From JAFGXT01 sp963677165 (GTDB taxonomy: Bacteria; Verrucomicrobiota; Lentisphaeria; Victivallales; SZUA-371), in NCBI GenBank assembly GCA_963677165.2, contig CAXXSX010000002.1, positions 5,146,001 to 5,210,000 of the forward strand: DNA of 64,000 nucleotides, read 5' to 3'. The position numbers and the translations under genes were made by a program. The first letter of the stretch is position 1, and every line of letters starts with the position of its first letter. Below are positions 31,172 to 38,761 of this stretch, one piece after another. Below the pieces are notes generated by a model. The model was given only the letters and a program-made list of their open reading frames with translations. It was not told the DNA's origin and did not search any database.

Positions 31172-31255
31172 TGGTGACTCCGGCGGGATTCGAACCCGCG
31201 AACCCGGTCTTGTTATGTGCGCACCCGGTGCATTCGGCCGCTCTGCTACGGAGTC
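31172..31255 (-). tRNA. Atypical class II-like tRNA, anticodon unclear
   Basis: From 31255: acceptor GACTCCG pairs with CGGAGTC; D-arm GCAGAGCGGCCGAATGC of the Ser/Leu type; T-arm GCGGG-TTCGAAT-CCCGC; encoded ACCA end at 31175-31172. Between D and T arms are 30 bases (about ACCGGGTGCGCACATAACAA then GACCGGGTTC) that do not fold into a normal anticodon arm plus variable arm: only CCGG/CCGG closes a 17-base loop, and no good T33 is present except before AAC or GCG. It may be a degenerate or specialised phage tRNA. Confidence 0.6.
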
Positions 31256-31305
31256 GTTTAAATTGCCGGGATATACCGCCCGGCTCGGTTGGGAGGGAAT
31301 GCTTG

Positions 31306-31551
31306 TTAGGGGTAAATGGTTACGCCGTCCGTCGTACGGACCCGGTCCTGATCCTTCCCGAGTCGCTCCTGTTGCTCGTCAGGTCCACCCAGCTCAGGAC
31401 CGGGAAATTGTGAATCATAGATGATTGCCGCCTCAACCGAGTTCGCGACCTCAATGTTGTCTATCGCCATTTTTGCCATGCAGTACAACACCATAAGCAA
31501 AACAATAATTGCAACAAAGCGATCAAATTCGATTCTCTTAAATACTTTCAT
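31306..31551 (-). CDS. Small membrane protein with repeat-derived C-terminus
   Basis: 81 residues. One membrane helix (FVAIIVLLMVLYCMAKMAI, residues about 12-30), then a soluble tail. Palindromic repeat copy 4 (31323-31341) encodes VRTTDGV almost at the end, so the stop was reached through the repeat. Next to the Xis-like gene in the early operon; function unknown. Confidence 0.5.
   Translation of the reverse strand: MKVFKRIEFDRFVAIIVLLMVLYCMAKMAIDNIEVANSVEAAIIYDSQFPGPELGGPDEQQERLGKDQDRVRTTDGVTIYP
31323..31341. repeat. Palindromic GTCCGTCGTACGGAC repeat, copy 4
   Basis: CGCCGTCCGTCGTACGGAC, inside the C-terminal codons of the small membrane protein gene (31306-31551). Confidence 0.8.
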
Positions 31552-31560
31552 TTCCCGTCC

Positions 31561-31746
31561 TTAGCTTTCAGAAACCAGTTGATTTTCAAACCATGCAATG
31601 GTTTTTTTGCGGCTGTAAAAAACTTTTCCACCGATCTTGTAATATGGCGGCTGGCTCTTCTTCTGCTGCGCTCTCCAACACTTAAGTGTAGCGCCGGTAA
31701 TCCCGATAATGTCCGCCGCTTCTGCTGTTGTTATTCTGTCTTCCAT
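31561..31746 (-). CDS. MerR/Xis-like helix-turn-helix protein (excisionase type)
   Basis: 61 residues from ATG 31746 (AAGGGAGTGGAAATT upstream; the GTG at 31755 is less likely). ITTAEAADIIGITGATLKCW followed by YYKIGGKVFYSRKKTIAWFEN is the winged-helix excisionase pattern (PAEAA--LGVS--TLR-W, Y---GK--Y---DL--W). Probably controls integrase-mediated excision or early transcription. Bases 31756-31880 upstream contain no gene; a promoter may lie there. Confidence 0.7.
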   Translation of the reverse strand: MEDRITTAEAADIIGITGATLKCWRAQQKKSQPPYYKIGGKVFYSRKKTIAWFENQLVSES

Positions 31747-31880
31747 AATTTCCACTCCCTTGTTAATTGATGTTCTTGGTTGATTAAAATGTTCCCGTTC
31801 TCTGCGACCGCTTCAAACACTCATAAAACAGCCTCGGTCTTTATATCCTATACAAGCGCGGCAGAGAGAAAGAAAAAAAA

Positions 31881-32042
31881 TCAAGCCGGTTGCAAAACTT
31901 TCTTCGTTTTTTTTGCAGCATTAGCGTTAAAATGTTTTTTTAGTATTGCCGTGGCTTCCTGCACTTCTGATTTTGGCAATGTGCCACTTTTAACCATTGT
32001 TTCCCCCAGGATGCGGTATGTATCAAGTGTTGTGCGTGTCAT
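31881..32042 (-). CDS. 53-residue early phage protein
   Basis: ATG at 32042 with GGGGAGTTTTGAA upstream; TGA at 31881. Product MTRTTLDTYRILGETMVKSG... is helical and ends in an Ala/Lys-rich tail (NAAKKTKKVLQPA). First gene after the Cro-like gene in the early operon, where CII/antitermination-type regulators are often found, but no HTH is visible. Confidence 0.55.
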   Translation of the reverse strand: MTRTTLDTYRILGETMVKSGTLPKSEVQEATAILKKHFNANAAKKTKKVLQPA

Positions 32043-32080
32043 TTCAAAACTCCCCGATTCCTTAATTTTAAGTTATTACT

Positions 32081-32272
32081 TTAATTTATCAAGTTGAGAA
32101 CATTTACTTCTAGTATTTTTGCATACTCCTTTGCTGTTGTTATGTTACTTATCCCGTTTGCCATTAAGTAATAAATAGCCTGAACTGTAACGTTCTTTTT
32201 CTCGGCTATTTTACTAATTGGCATGCCTGAATTTGTGACAACTTTACTGAATGCCGAGTTATACTCTTTCAT
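32081..32272 (-). CDS. Cro-like helix-turn-helix repressor
   Basis: 63 residues. An HTH core KIAEKKNVTVQAIYYLMANG (residues about 22-41) in a Cro/XRE-size protein. RBS AAGGAAAGAGCA. It is divergent from the CI-like gene and flanked by copies of the TTACTTTAA box (32076-32085 downstream, 32299-32308 upstream). Expected to repress its own and the repressor promoter during lytic growth. Confidence 0.65.
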   Translation of the reverse strand: MKEYNSAFSKVVTNSGMPISKIAEKKNVTVQAIYYLMANGISNITTAKEYAKILEVNVLNLIN

Positions 32273-32432
32273 TGCTCTTTCCTTGGTATTTTAAGCGATT
32301 ACTTTAATTATAGTAAGTTATAACTTTAAAATCAAGAGAATTTTTTATTTTTTTCTATTTTTTTATTGACATGCTGATATGTTTAGGTTATTTTTAAAGT
32401 AAACCCTTTAAAAACCAAAAAGGATTCTTAAT
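32273..32432. promoter_or_regulatory. Divergent lysogeny control region with operator boxes
   Basis: AT-rich 160 bases between the divergent repressor genes. TTACTTTAAT at 32299-32308, the perfect palindrome AAGTTATAACTT at 32315-32326, and an inverted box TTTAAAGTAA at 32393-32402; a fourth copy TTACTTTAAT is at 32076-32085 past the Cro-like gene. A rightward promoter may be TTGACA (32366-32371) with a weak -10 at 32388-32393, so the last box would overlap the start of transcription of the repressor. Confidence 0.6.
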
Positions 32433-32969
32433 ATGAAAGAGCCAGCAAAATATGTAAACTTTGGTAAAGAGTTAAAAAAGATATGCAAAAAATATGAAGT
32501 GACCCAGAAAGAACTGTCCAAAGAATTAGGAGGGGTTTCCATTGTCTATATAAGTCAGTTTTACAGTGGACTGTATATCCCAAACCCAGAACAATATCAA
32601 ACAATTATGGAATTACTGTATCGCCATGATATAACCGATGATGATTGTTATGAATTAAATTCAAAATTTATTCAGGAAAAAGCAGGCAATGATCCCATTG
32701 AACAAATCATAAAAATAAATATCAATCAAGGAGGTAATTCAGAATATCGCGCCAAGGATTCCGGAGAAGCTGAGTTGTTAAGCGACTTTCGACAGCTTTC
32801 GATGAGTGACCAAATGAAAGCTAAAAAATACATCCGTGAAATGCTTGATGTTTCTTTTGACAGCAGAGCCCATGTTATGGGATTTAATGATCCAGCCGCT
32901 AACCAGTATTCAGTAACAGGCGACAGTAATAAAGTAAATGGTAGACGCGGTAAGAAAATCGAAAACTAA
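32433..32969 (+). CDS. CI-like phage repressor (no peptidase domain)
   Basis: 178 residues. N-terminal HTH: YVNFGKELKKICKKYEVTQKELSKELGGVSIVYISQFYSG. Middle and C-terminal parts are polar helices (SDFRQLSMSDQMKAKKYIREML) and there is no S24 LexA-type protease domain, so induction is not by autocleavage as in lambda CI. The C-terminus (SVTGDSNKVNGRRGKK) is disordered. RBS AAAAGGATTCTTAAT. It should keep the - strand early operon silent in the lysogen. Confidence 0.65.
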   Translation: MKEPAKYVNFGKELKKICKKYEVTQKELSKELGGVSIVYISQFYSGLYIPNPEQYQTIMELLYRHDITDDDCYELNSKFIQEKAGNDPIEQIIKININQGGNSEYRAKDSGEAELLSDFRQLSMSDQMKAKKYIREMLDVSFDSRAHVMGFNDPAANQYSVTGDSNKVNGRRGKKIEN

Positions 32970-33218
32970 GAGTAGACATTCCCTCAAGCGTACAACAAAG
33001 GTACAACATAATAATACTCCCCAAAAATAAGAACACACATTTTTAACCTCACCCTCACAAACAACAGTGTGTTAGTAAAAGTCATAAAAGATTATAGACT
33101 ATTATGAGTTATTTGTCAAATAAAATATTTTAAAAACTTTTTGAGTTTAATAAATCAAATAAACGCACAAAGAGCACATATATCGAATACAGTCATAAAC
33201 AATTATTTAAACTGGTGT

Positions 33219-33252
33219 ATATTGCAACACTTATTATGTAAGGTTGCAATAT
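33219..33252. promoter_or_regulatory. Inverted repeat overlapping a start codon
   Basis: ATATTGCAAC (33219-33228) and GTTGCAATAT (33243-33252) form a perfect 10-bp inverted repeat with a 14-bp spacer; the second arm contains the AT of the ATG at 33251. Likely an operator or translational hairpin for the second regulator. The rest of 32970-33218 is AT-rich; it has a direct repeat GTACAAC (twice, near 32990-33008) and no gene. Confidence 0.55.
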
Positions 33253-33589
33253 GGATAAATATAGAAGAGCATTGTTTAAATATATGTCTGAGTATAATGT
33301 CGGGCAGATTGAAATCGGAGCAAAACTGGGTATCTCTCATACTACCGTCGGACGCTGGATTTCAGGTGTTAACCGTATTCCACCAAAACATTATAAAGCA
33401 ATTGAAAAGATTGTTGGCTTCGATCCCGATGCAGAGCGCTGTCCACTGGAAGAATACTGTCCAGTATTCACAAACAAAGAAGTTGACCACCTTACAGCGG
33501 AAATATTGGACATTCTTTCAGAGATCGATAAAGAAGATAAATTCAAAATTTTACGCTCCCTGCGCCGTTACCGCGACAAATCCGCCTAA
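33251..33589 (+). CDS. Helix-turn-helix regulator
   Basis: 112 residues. HTH at residues about 13-40: GQIEIGAKLGISHTTVGRWISG. A YdaS/Cro-like start is followed by FDPDAERCPLEEYC, a segment seen in small phage regulators, and a helical C-terminus (ILDILSEIDKEDKFKILRSL). Its start codon lies in an inverted repeat, suggesting autoregulation. A second regulator beside the CI-like repressor. Confidence 0.6.
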   Translation: MDKYRRALFKYMSEYNVGQIEIGAKLGISHTTVGRWISGVNRIPPKHYKAIEKIVGFDPDAERCPLEEYCPVFTNKEVDHLTAEILDILSEIDKEDKFKILRSLRRYRDKSA

Positions 33590-33661
33590 TAACCTTGCAA
33601 TTCATCTTATTTTCTTATATAATATTTGACGGTACAAATAATTGTTTTGTTAGGGGAGTGC

Positions 33662-34396
33662 ATGAAATTGTGGAATCAAATATTTAGTATCATTTCTTAT
33701 TCTTTGTTTGGAATTGTTGTCGGGATATTGGGGATTTTTTTAATCCATGAAAATACGACCGGAACGACAAGTTATATCCTTTATGTGTGCAATGTTGTAA
33801 TAGATTCTATTCTGGTTTTTTGGCTATTTCATTTTAATCCAGCCAATAAGCAAAAAATTGATGATAATGTTGAAAATTTTAAACGAGATAAAAAATTAAA
33901 TAAAGCCTTTCGGGAACTAAACATTCTCGATTTGAAGCAGAAAATAAATGATTTCAATAATGATCCGGAAACCTTTCAAACTCGTAGAAACTGGGGATTA
34001 ATTGCATCGATTGCATTTTTTATAGGTGCTTTTCTTCCACTGGTAAAAACTCCGGTTAATACTTTGACATTTATGGATTCACTAGGGTCGGTTGGTGCTT
34101 CTATTATTGCACTTACTATTATTTCTGCTTCTCTTTCATTGTCAGGAAACTTCTATTATCTTCGATTCAGTGGAATGGTTTCTCTTGGTGTAATTATTTA
34201 TAAATTTTCTAAAGTAAATGGACGCATTCATGAACTTGAAGAAAAATTACGCAGTCAAGATATTGAAAACATGTCAACTGTATTATTTCAATATAGGTAT
34301 GGCTGGGCCGTATTAATCGTCAGTGCTGCAATTCTGTGTATACTGGGGTATTGTAGATTATCTGGCAAGAATACCCAAGAACCCGTAAGTAATTAA
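33662..34396 (+). CDS. Multi-pass membrane protein next to the integrase
   Basis: 244 residues from ATG 33662 (GTTAGGGGAGTGC upstream). About five membrane helices: residues 8-27, 38-58, 112-130, 142-162 and 218-238, with a cytoplasmic charged loop (KQKIDDNVENFKRDKKL). Located in the lysogenic segment between regulators and integrase, the usual place of moron genes expressed in the lysogen, such as superinfection exclusion proteins. Role is inferred only. Confidence 0.55.
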   Translation: MKLWNQIFSIISYSLFGIVVGILGIFLIHENTTGTTSYILYVCNVVIDSILVFWLFHFNPANKQKIDDNVENFKRDKKLNKAFRELNILDLKQKINDFNNDPETFQTRRNWGLIASIAFFIGAFLPLVKTPVNTLTFMDSLGSVGASIIALTIISASLSLSGNFYYLRFSGMVSLGVIIYKFSKVNGRIHELEEKLRSQDIENMSTVLFQYRYGWAVLIVSAAILCILGYCRLSGKNTQEPVSN

Positions 34397-34405
34397 AATA
34401 GCAAA

Positions 34406-35605
34406 TTATTTCTGTCCTTTCTCTGCCGCCTTAGTCATGGCATCAACGGCAGCAGACACCGAATCACGGATCGGATCAATAGTTAACTGTGCGTAAACTT
34501 TATTGGTGATATCAAGGCTCTTGTGATTAAGCGAATCCCCAATAACCTTCATGCTGGAACCCAGTGCAGCTTGCCAGCTACCGAGTGACCGGCGCAGATC
34601 ATGCATCCGCAAATCATTTAGCCCTGATTCTTCCCTGATGAATTTCCATGCCTTCTTAGGCTCAGAGATATGTCCTTGCCCAACGGCATCAAATTTACAC
34701 GGGAAAACCCATTCAGAAGATTTTTTTTCCTGCGCATTTTTTCGTCTTCTTAGAATTTGCATAGATTGTTCACATAGCGTAACAATATTGTCGTCGGCGT
34801 TTTTTGTTTTGTCTCCAGGAATGACCCATACTTGATTAAGCGTATCGATCTCGTCCCAGCGCATCGCCATTGTTACTCCTCTGCGTTGCCCTGCGAATAG
34901 TAGCATTAAAAAAAAGTCACTCATTAACTCACCCGTATTTCCTTTCTTTTTCAGCTTTTCGATAGCCTTGAAAAAGGCCGCCATTTCATCGGGATGCAAG
35001 AAACGTTTTCTTACTTTTTCGGAAAACTTTTTCATGCCGGTTGCAGGGTTCTGCAGCGACAGTCTTTTTTGATGGATGGCGTAATTAAATACCTTGGATA
35101 TTAATGATATGATGCGATTGGCGGTTGTTTTCTTGTCTTCCTCCGCCAGTTTGCGGATGATATACGCAATATGATCGCCGGTAATTGTCGATAACTTCAT
35201 CCCGCTTAAAGAACTTAAATGATTATCAAACATGTTTTCATCATTCTTCCAAGTCTTTTTGTGTACCTTCGCATAGTTTTCCAGATAGTCTCCGAACAAG
35301 TCAGCAAAAGACATTTCCTGCCGTTTCTCTCTCTTTGCTTTGGTGGGATCAATTCCTCTGGCAATCTGGTCAGAGTGTTCATTGTGAATAACTTTTGCCT
35401 TTGCTAGTTTCACGTCGGGGAATGCTCCAATTTTAATTTGCATGGTATGCCCAAATGACTTTCGGATATAATAAAAAGTTTTTGCCGACGGAGTTACAAA
35501 CAGGTTCAGATATTTATTGTCGGTGTCTTGATAAATAATTCGTCCTTTCTTAGGGGATTCTAATGCGCTAATTGCTGCCGCTGTAAACTTAATTTTCTCT
35601 GCCAT
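34406..35605 (-). CDS. Tyrosine integrase (P4-like)
   Basis: 399 residues. N-terminal DUF4102-like domain (AISALESPKKGRIIYQDTDNKYLNLFV, IKIGAFPDVKLAKAK), a core-binding domain, and the catalytic domain with the Arg in LFAGQRRGVTMAMRW, HDLRRSLGSWQ (His-x-x-Arg) and NHKSLDITNKVYAQL (His and the nucleophile Tyr). Integrates and excises the prophage at a tRNA gene; the adjoining tRNA 3' fragment supports this. RBS AGAGGGTCGTAAAA. Convergent with the membrane protein gene. Confidence 0.9.
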   Translation of the reverse strand: MAEKIKFTAAAISALESPKKGRIIYQDTDNKYLNLFVTPSAKTFYYIRKSFGHTMQIKIGAFPDVKLAKAKVIHNEHSDQIARGIDPTKAKREKRQEMSFADLFGDYLENYAKVHKKTWKNDENMFDNHLSSLSGMKLSTITGDHIAYIIRKLAEEDKKTTANRIISLISKVFNYAIHQKRLSLQNPATGMKKFSEKVRKRFLHPDEMAAFFKAIEKLKKKGNTGELMSDFFLMLLFAGQRRGVTMAMRWDEIDTLNQVWVIPGDKTKNADDNIVTLCEQSMQILRRRKNAQEKKSSEWVFPCKFDAVGQGHISEPKKAWKFIREESGLNDLRMHDLRRSLGSWQAALGSSMKVIGDSLNHKSLDITNKVYAQLTIDPIRDSVSAAVDAMTKAAEKGQK

Positions 35606-35644
35606 TTTTACGACCCTCTGACTTTTTGTTAATTGGTCTAAAAC

Positions 35645-35680
35645 GTAAATTCATCAAACCTATATCAAACCTTTTTATTA
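35645..35680. repeat. Direct repeats ATCAAACCT, possible integrase arm sites
   Basis: ATCAAACCT occurs twice, near 35650 and 35663, in TTCATCAAACCTATATCAAA followed by CCTTTTTATT, between the integrase start and the att core. Arm-type integrase sites usually occur here. The rest of 35606-35800 is AT-rich and shows no gene. Confidence 0.35.
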
Positions 35681-35800
35681 TAATTTACACTATTTTTAAT
35701 AACAAGCGATAACGTGAAAATACTTTAAAAAACGTCGTTTTTATCCTCAAAATTAAATATTTCAAGACATCATGCTCGAAGTTTAAAAAACATGTAATTT

Positions 35801-35847
35801 GACTTCTAATCAGTGGGTCGTGGGTTCAATTCCCGCCCGGGGTACCA
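35801..35847 (+). other. Attachment site (attR): 3' half of tRNA-Arg(TCT)
   Basis: GACTTCTAATCAGTGGGTCG onwards: anticodon loop CTTCTAA, variable region GGGTC, T-arm GTGGG-TTCAATT-CCCGC, acceptor CCGGGGT, then ACCA. The 5' half (acceptor, D-arm) is missing, so this is not a working gene. It is the displaced 3' end left by integration into a tRNA gene; the integrase sits beside it. The intact tRNA-Arg should lie left of this window. Confidence 0.8.
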
Positions 35848-35975
35848 TTTTTTATCTCACCCTAAATCAAATTTATACTACTCCCTGAATTATTGTTCTT
35901 ATCAAATAAATGATATAAGGCAATCATATTCCTGCTGAATCATTATATATTTGTATGTATCCGATGGTCAGGGTG

Positions 35976-36004
35976 TTGACTGTTTTGTTCTGATGATGTA
36001 AAAT
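35976..36004 (+). promoter_or_regulatory. Sigma70-type promoter
   Basis: TTGACT (35976-35981), 17-bp spacer, TAAAAT (35999-36004). Drives the short gene at 36037. No operator motif is visible. Bases 35848-35975 are AT-rich and otherwise empty. Confidence 0.65.
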
Positions 36005-36036
36005 GATTTATAATTAACTAATTTTTGGGGGAAATT

Positions 36037-36294
36037 ATGGAAACTTACAACGGAAATCACATTAAAGGACAACCATGGCGCCATTTTATGAGTAATAATG
36101 ATTTGTCATATTATCCAGCTGAAAGTAACTGGTTGATTGAACTGGGAGCCCATAAAGCCGATAACGGCTACTGTATTCCATATGCAGTCATTCACAAACA
36201 GGATGATGTATTGGGTAGACAGTTTGTCCATCTGGTAGAAAACAAAATCATTACCAAAGAATCTTTCATGCAGCAACAGCAACAACAGCAATAG
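36037..36294 (+). CDS. Small host protein with poly-Gln end, hypothetical
   Basis: 85 residues from ATG 36037, with GGGGGAAATT upstream. Folded-looking middle (SNWLIELGAHKADNGYCIP) and a C-terminal run of seven Gln (MQQQQQQQ), encoded by alternating CAG/CAA codons. Its own promoter is present. First gene right of the attachment site; not recognised. Confidence 0.5.
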   Translation: METYNGNHIKGQPWRHFMSNNDLSYYPAESNWLIELGAHKADNGYCIPYAVIHKQDDVLGRQFVHLVENKIITKESFMQQQQQQQ

Positions 36295-36382
36295 TTAATA
36301 TTCCGTTATTCGATATAAATAAAGTAGAGCTGTTCTTTGCCTTGGTCAGAGAAGAGAAGATTTATTTTATCTAAAAAACTGA

Positions 36383-36430
36383 TGGAACTGATAGGAGTCG
36401 AACTCACGACCTATACGTTGCGAGCATCTC
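36383..36430 (-). pseudogene. tRNA 3' fragment (decayed)
   Basis: Read on the - strand: anticodon-loop-like CTCGCAA, then AGGTC, a T-loop TTCGACT and CAGTTCCA at the end. The T-stem pairs poorly (GTGAG against CCTAT) and no 5' half is present. It looks like an old integration scar or dead tRNA. It is followed by a perfect inverted repeat at 36427-36480. Confidence 0.5.
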
Positions 36431-36480
36431 AAAGGTAGGAGTAAGGTAGGAATAAACCATTATTACAAGTACCTTTGAGA
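36427..36480. repeat. Inverted repeat beside the tRNA fragment
   Basis: TCTCAAAGGTA (36427-36437) and TACCTTTGAGA (36470-36480), a perfect 11-bp inverted repeat with a 32-bp spacer that contains GGTAGGA twice. May be the end structure of a lost element or a hairpin terminator. Confidence 0.5.
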
Positions 36481-36505
36481 ATCTCATAAGTCCTTGATAG
36501 AGATT

Positions 36506-36593
36506 GGCGGAGAGGGAGGGATTCGAACCCTCGGATGATTGCTCATCAATGGTTTTCGAGACCACCACATTCGGCCACTCTGTCACCTCTCCG
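36506..36593 (-). tRNA. tRNA-Ser(CGA)
   Basis: From 36593: acceptor GGAGAGG paired with CCTCTCC, D-arm GACAGAGTGGCCGAATG, anticodon loop CTCGAAA (anticodon CGA, reads TCG Ser codons), a long variable arm (ATTGATGAGCAATCAT), T-arm GAGGG-TTCGAAT-CCCTC, discriminator G and encoded CCA. Complete and normal class II serine tRNA. Confidence 0.9.
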
Positions 36594-36651
36594 CTTGAGG
36601 ATAAATATAATTTATATTATAAATGTACAAATACTTTTCGCTTTTACAAAC

Positions 36652-38394
36652 TCAGCCAGCTAAAATCTTGATAAGATGTTGCTCAATATGATAAGCCACA
36701 CGTTTGCCGTCGCAAGCACCCGATCCAGCCAGAATGCCCCGTAGCGCGGTTCGCAAATTAACCAACAATTCCGGTTTGGCCGCCAGCATTTTCGCTGTCT
36801 TTACATAAGCTCCACGACTGTTGGCAACAAACGCTTCAAATCCCAGTCGCGACATAATTGACTGCCCTACCCTGCCCGCATGATTATCTCCCGCAAGCGT
36901 CAGGACCGGCACGCCCATCCATAACGCTTCGTAAGTGGTTGTGGTTCCATTGTAAGGAAACGGGTCGAGCCCGAGATCAATTTGGTTATAACACTTAAGA
37001 TGTTCAAGAACCGTGTCGGCGTGCGATAAAAAGATCAGTCGGGAAGCGTCAACACCACAGCGTTCAAAATGTTCAGTCATGATATTACGTACGTAATCGG
37101 ATGCCAGCATGCGGCTTTTCAGTAACAGTCGGCTATTCGGCACTTCACGCAAAATACCGGCCCAGCAACGAAATGTCTCATCGGACATTTTGGCAATGTT
37201 ATTGAATGAACCAAAGGTTAGATAGCCGTTTTTGACAAACGGCGGCGGCGATGGTTCCGGAGCCTCACTCATGGGCGAATAAGCCCACATACCACCGGAG
37301 ATATAGAGAAGCTTTTCGGTATAATAATTACCGCAGTCCGGAGGATCAACAATATCATCAGTCAACCTGAAATCCATATTGGACACCCCGGAAGTATTGG
37401 GATACCCCATATAGGTAAGTTGAACTGGAGCGACACGGCGTGCGAACACTTCCATTCTGGAACCAGTATGACCGGCAAGATCAATTACCGCATCAAGCTT
37501 TTTATTACGAATAAACTTGTTCAGAGCTTTGTTATCCATACCACTGACATCGTAAAAATGATCAGCCATCTCCCGAAAACGTCCGGTGGTATCATCGGAG
37601 TGTTTCACGTCCGAAAACAGCGATATTTCAAAACGGTCACGATCATGAAAATGGATTACGGATTCCATAAAATACGCCACCGAATGAATTCTGAAATCAG
37701 CGGAATAATAGCCAAGTGTAATCTTATCGCCGGAATAGTGGTATCCTGAAAAATCAGTCTCAGGTATTTTGCTGTACCGGACACATGCCGCATCCCATGC
37801 CTTGTACTCTTTGATCGCCTCCTGTTCTGAGATTTTCTGATAATTCATACACAAAAGAACATTGGAACGAGCAAAAAGCATCTCGGGAGCTAGTAAACAT
37901 GCACGGCGATAAATATCGAGTGCCTGGTCCGCACGAGCTGTTGCAGTAAGTATTCCTCCAAGAGTAAAGAGTAGTTCACAAGAATCAGGAACGGCATCAA
38001 GCCCCCGACTGCAAAGTTGTTCAGCCTGTTCTATTTTCTGCTGTTGCCGATAGCATAACGCCAGATTATTATAGGCCCCGGCATGACTGGGATTTAGTTC
38101 GATCGTTTTAAGATAATATTCCTCTGCAAGGGCTCCATCGCCATTTTTATCGGCCAGAAAAGCCAGATTGTATGCGGCTCTGAAATTGCTTGGCTCAAGC
38201 GTCACGGCCTGCCGAAGCTTTGTTACAGCTGCATCATGCTCCCCTGCCCCGGAAAGACACAGTCCATAAAGAATTAGAGATTCACAGGAGAAATCGCAAT
38301 TGGCATTTTCCAGTACTTTTACAGCCTGACTATAACTTCCGGCGTTATAAAATTCATTGGCTTGCACGTATACTTTTTTTTCGCGACCATCCAT
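36652..38394 (-). CDS. TPR + GT41 glycosyltransferase (O-GlcNAc transferase/SPINDLY-like)
   Basis: 580 residues. Residues about 5-200 are TPR repeats (AAYNLAFLADKNGDGALAEEYYLKTIELNPSHAGAYNNLALCYRQ). The rest is the GT41 catalytic region: KITLGYYSADFRIHSVAYFME, DVIDLAGHTGSRMEVFARRVAPVQLTYMGYPNTSG, DPFPYNGTTTTYEALWMGVPVLTLAGDNHAGRVGQSIMSRLG. This family transfers a sugar (GlcNAc or fucose) to Ser/Thr of proteins. No signal peptide, so cytoplasmic. Stand-alone gene between a tRNA and a small membrane gene. Confidence 0.85.
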   Translation of the reverse strand: MDGREKKVYVQANEFYNAGSYSQAVKVLENANCDFSCESLILYGLCLSGAGEHDAAVTKLRQAVTLEPSNFRAAYNLAFLADKNGDGALAEEYYLKTIELNPSHAGAYNNLALCYRQQQKIEQAEQLCSRGLDAVPDSCELLFTLGGILTATARADQALDIYRRACLLAPEMLFARSNVLLCMNYQKISEQEAIKEYKAWDAACVRYSKIPETDFSGYHYSGDKITLGYYSADFRIHSVAYFMESVIHFHDRDRFEISLFSDVKHSDDTTGRFREMADHFYDVSGMDNKALNKFIRNKKLDAVIDLAGHTGSRMEVFARRVAPVQLTYMGYPNTSGVSNMDFRLTDDIVDPPDCGNYYTEKLLYISGGMWAYSPMSEAPEPSPPPFVKNGYLTFGSFNNIAKMSDETFRCWAGILREVPNSRLLLKSRMLASDYVRNIMTEHFERCGVDASRLIFLSHADTVLEHLKCYNQIDLGLDPFPYNGTTTTYEALWMGVPVLTLAGDNHAGRVGQSIMSRLGFEAFVANSRGAYVKTAKMLAAKPELLVNLRTALRGILAGSGACDGKRVAYHIEQHLIKILAG

Positions 38395-38415
38395 AAAAAA
38401 TGACGTTTCAATTGA

Positions 38416-38682
38416 TTATAATTTCTTTAATTTACTGGCATAATACATCGATAAAATCAAATCCGTGGCTACCAGTAGACCGTTCAGAATATAAAGATAT
38501 AAAACTTTATCGCCCGGTGTGTAAATAATTTTATGAAGACAACCGGAAACATAGCCAATAAACAACAATCCCAAAAACAAAAAACTTTTTCCAGCCGGAT
38601 TTTTTGCTCGTACTGTTTTAATGATTGCCAACGGCCAACTCGCGCCAAAGCATACCAGCATAATAATTTCAAAAATACTCAT
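38416..38682 (-). CDS. Small three-helix membrane protein
   Basis: 88 residues with three hydrophobic segments (IIMLVCFGASWPLAII, LGLLFIGYVSGCLHKI, LYILNGLLVATDLILSMYY). Size and the WPLAIIKTVRAKNPAGKS segment recall half-PQ-loop/SemiSWEET-like proteins, with about 20 bases to the GT41 gene downstream. Substrate unknown. Confidence 0.55.
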   Translation of the reverse strand: MSIFEIIMLVCFGASWPLAIIKTVRAKNPAGKSFLFLGLLFIGYVSGCLHKIIYTPGDKVLYLYILNGLLVATDLILSMYYASKLKKL

Positions 38683-38761
38683 TTGCGTTCTGTATAAGTT
38701 AGTGATTTATTGCAGAAACATTCTGCCTGAAATGGAGAATATACACTACACATGAGCATTA

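Noticed and set aside
31780..32097. 105-codon + strand frame
   Set aside because: Antisense to the better supported 53-residue early gene; no RBS.
33141..33629. 162-codon + strand frame overlapping the second regulator
   Set aside because: Different frame from a well formed HTH gene; no RBS; poor composition.
35801..35847. Functional tRNA-Arg gene
   Set aside because: Only the 3' half is present; interpreted as an attachment site.
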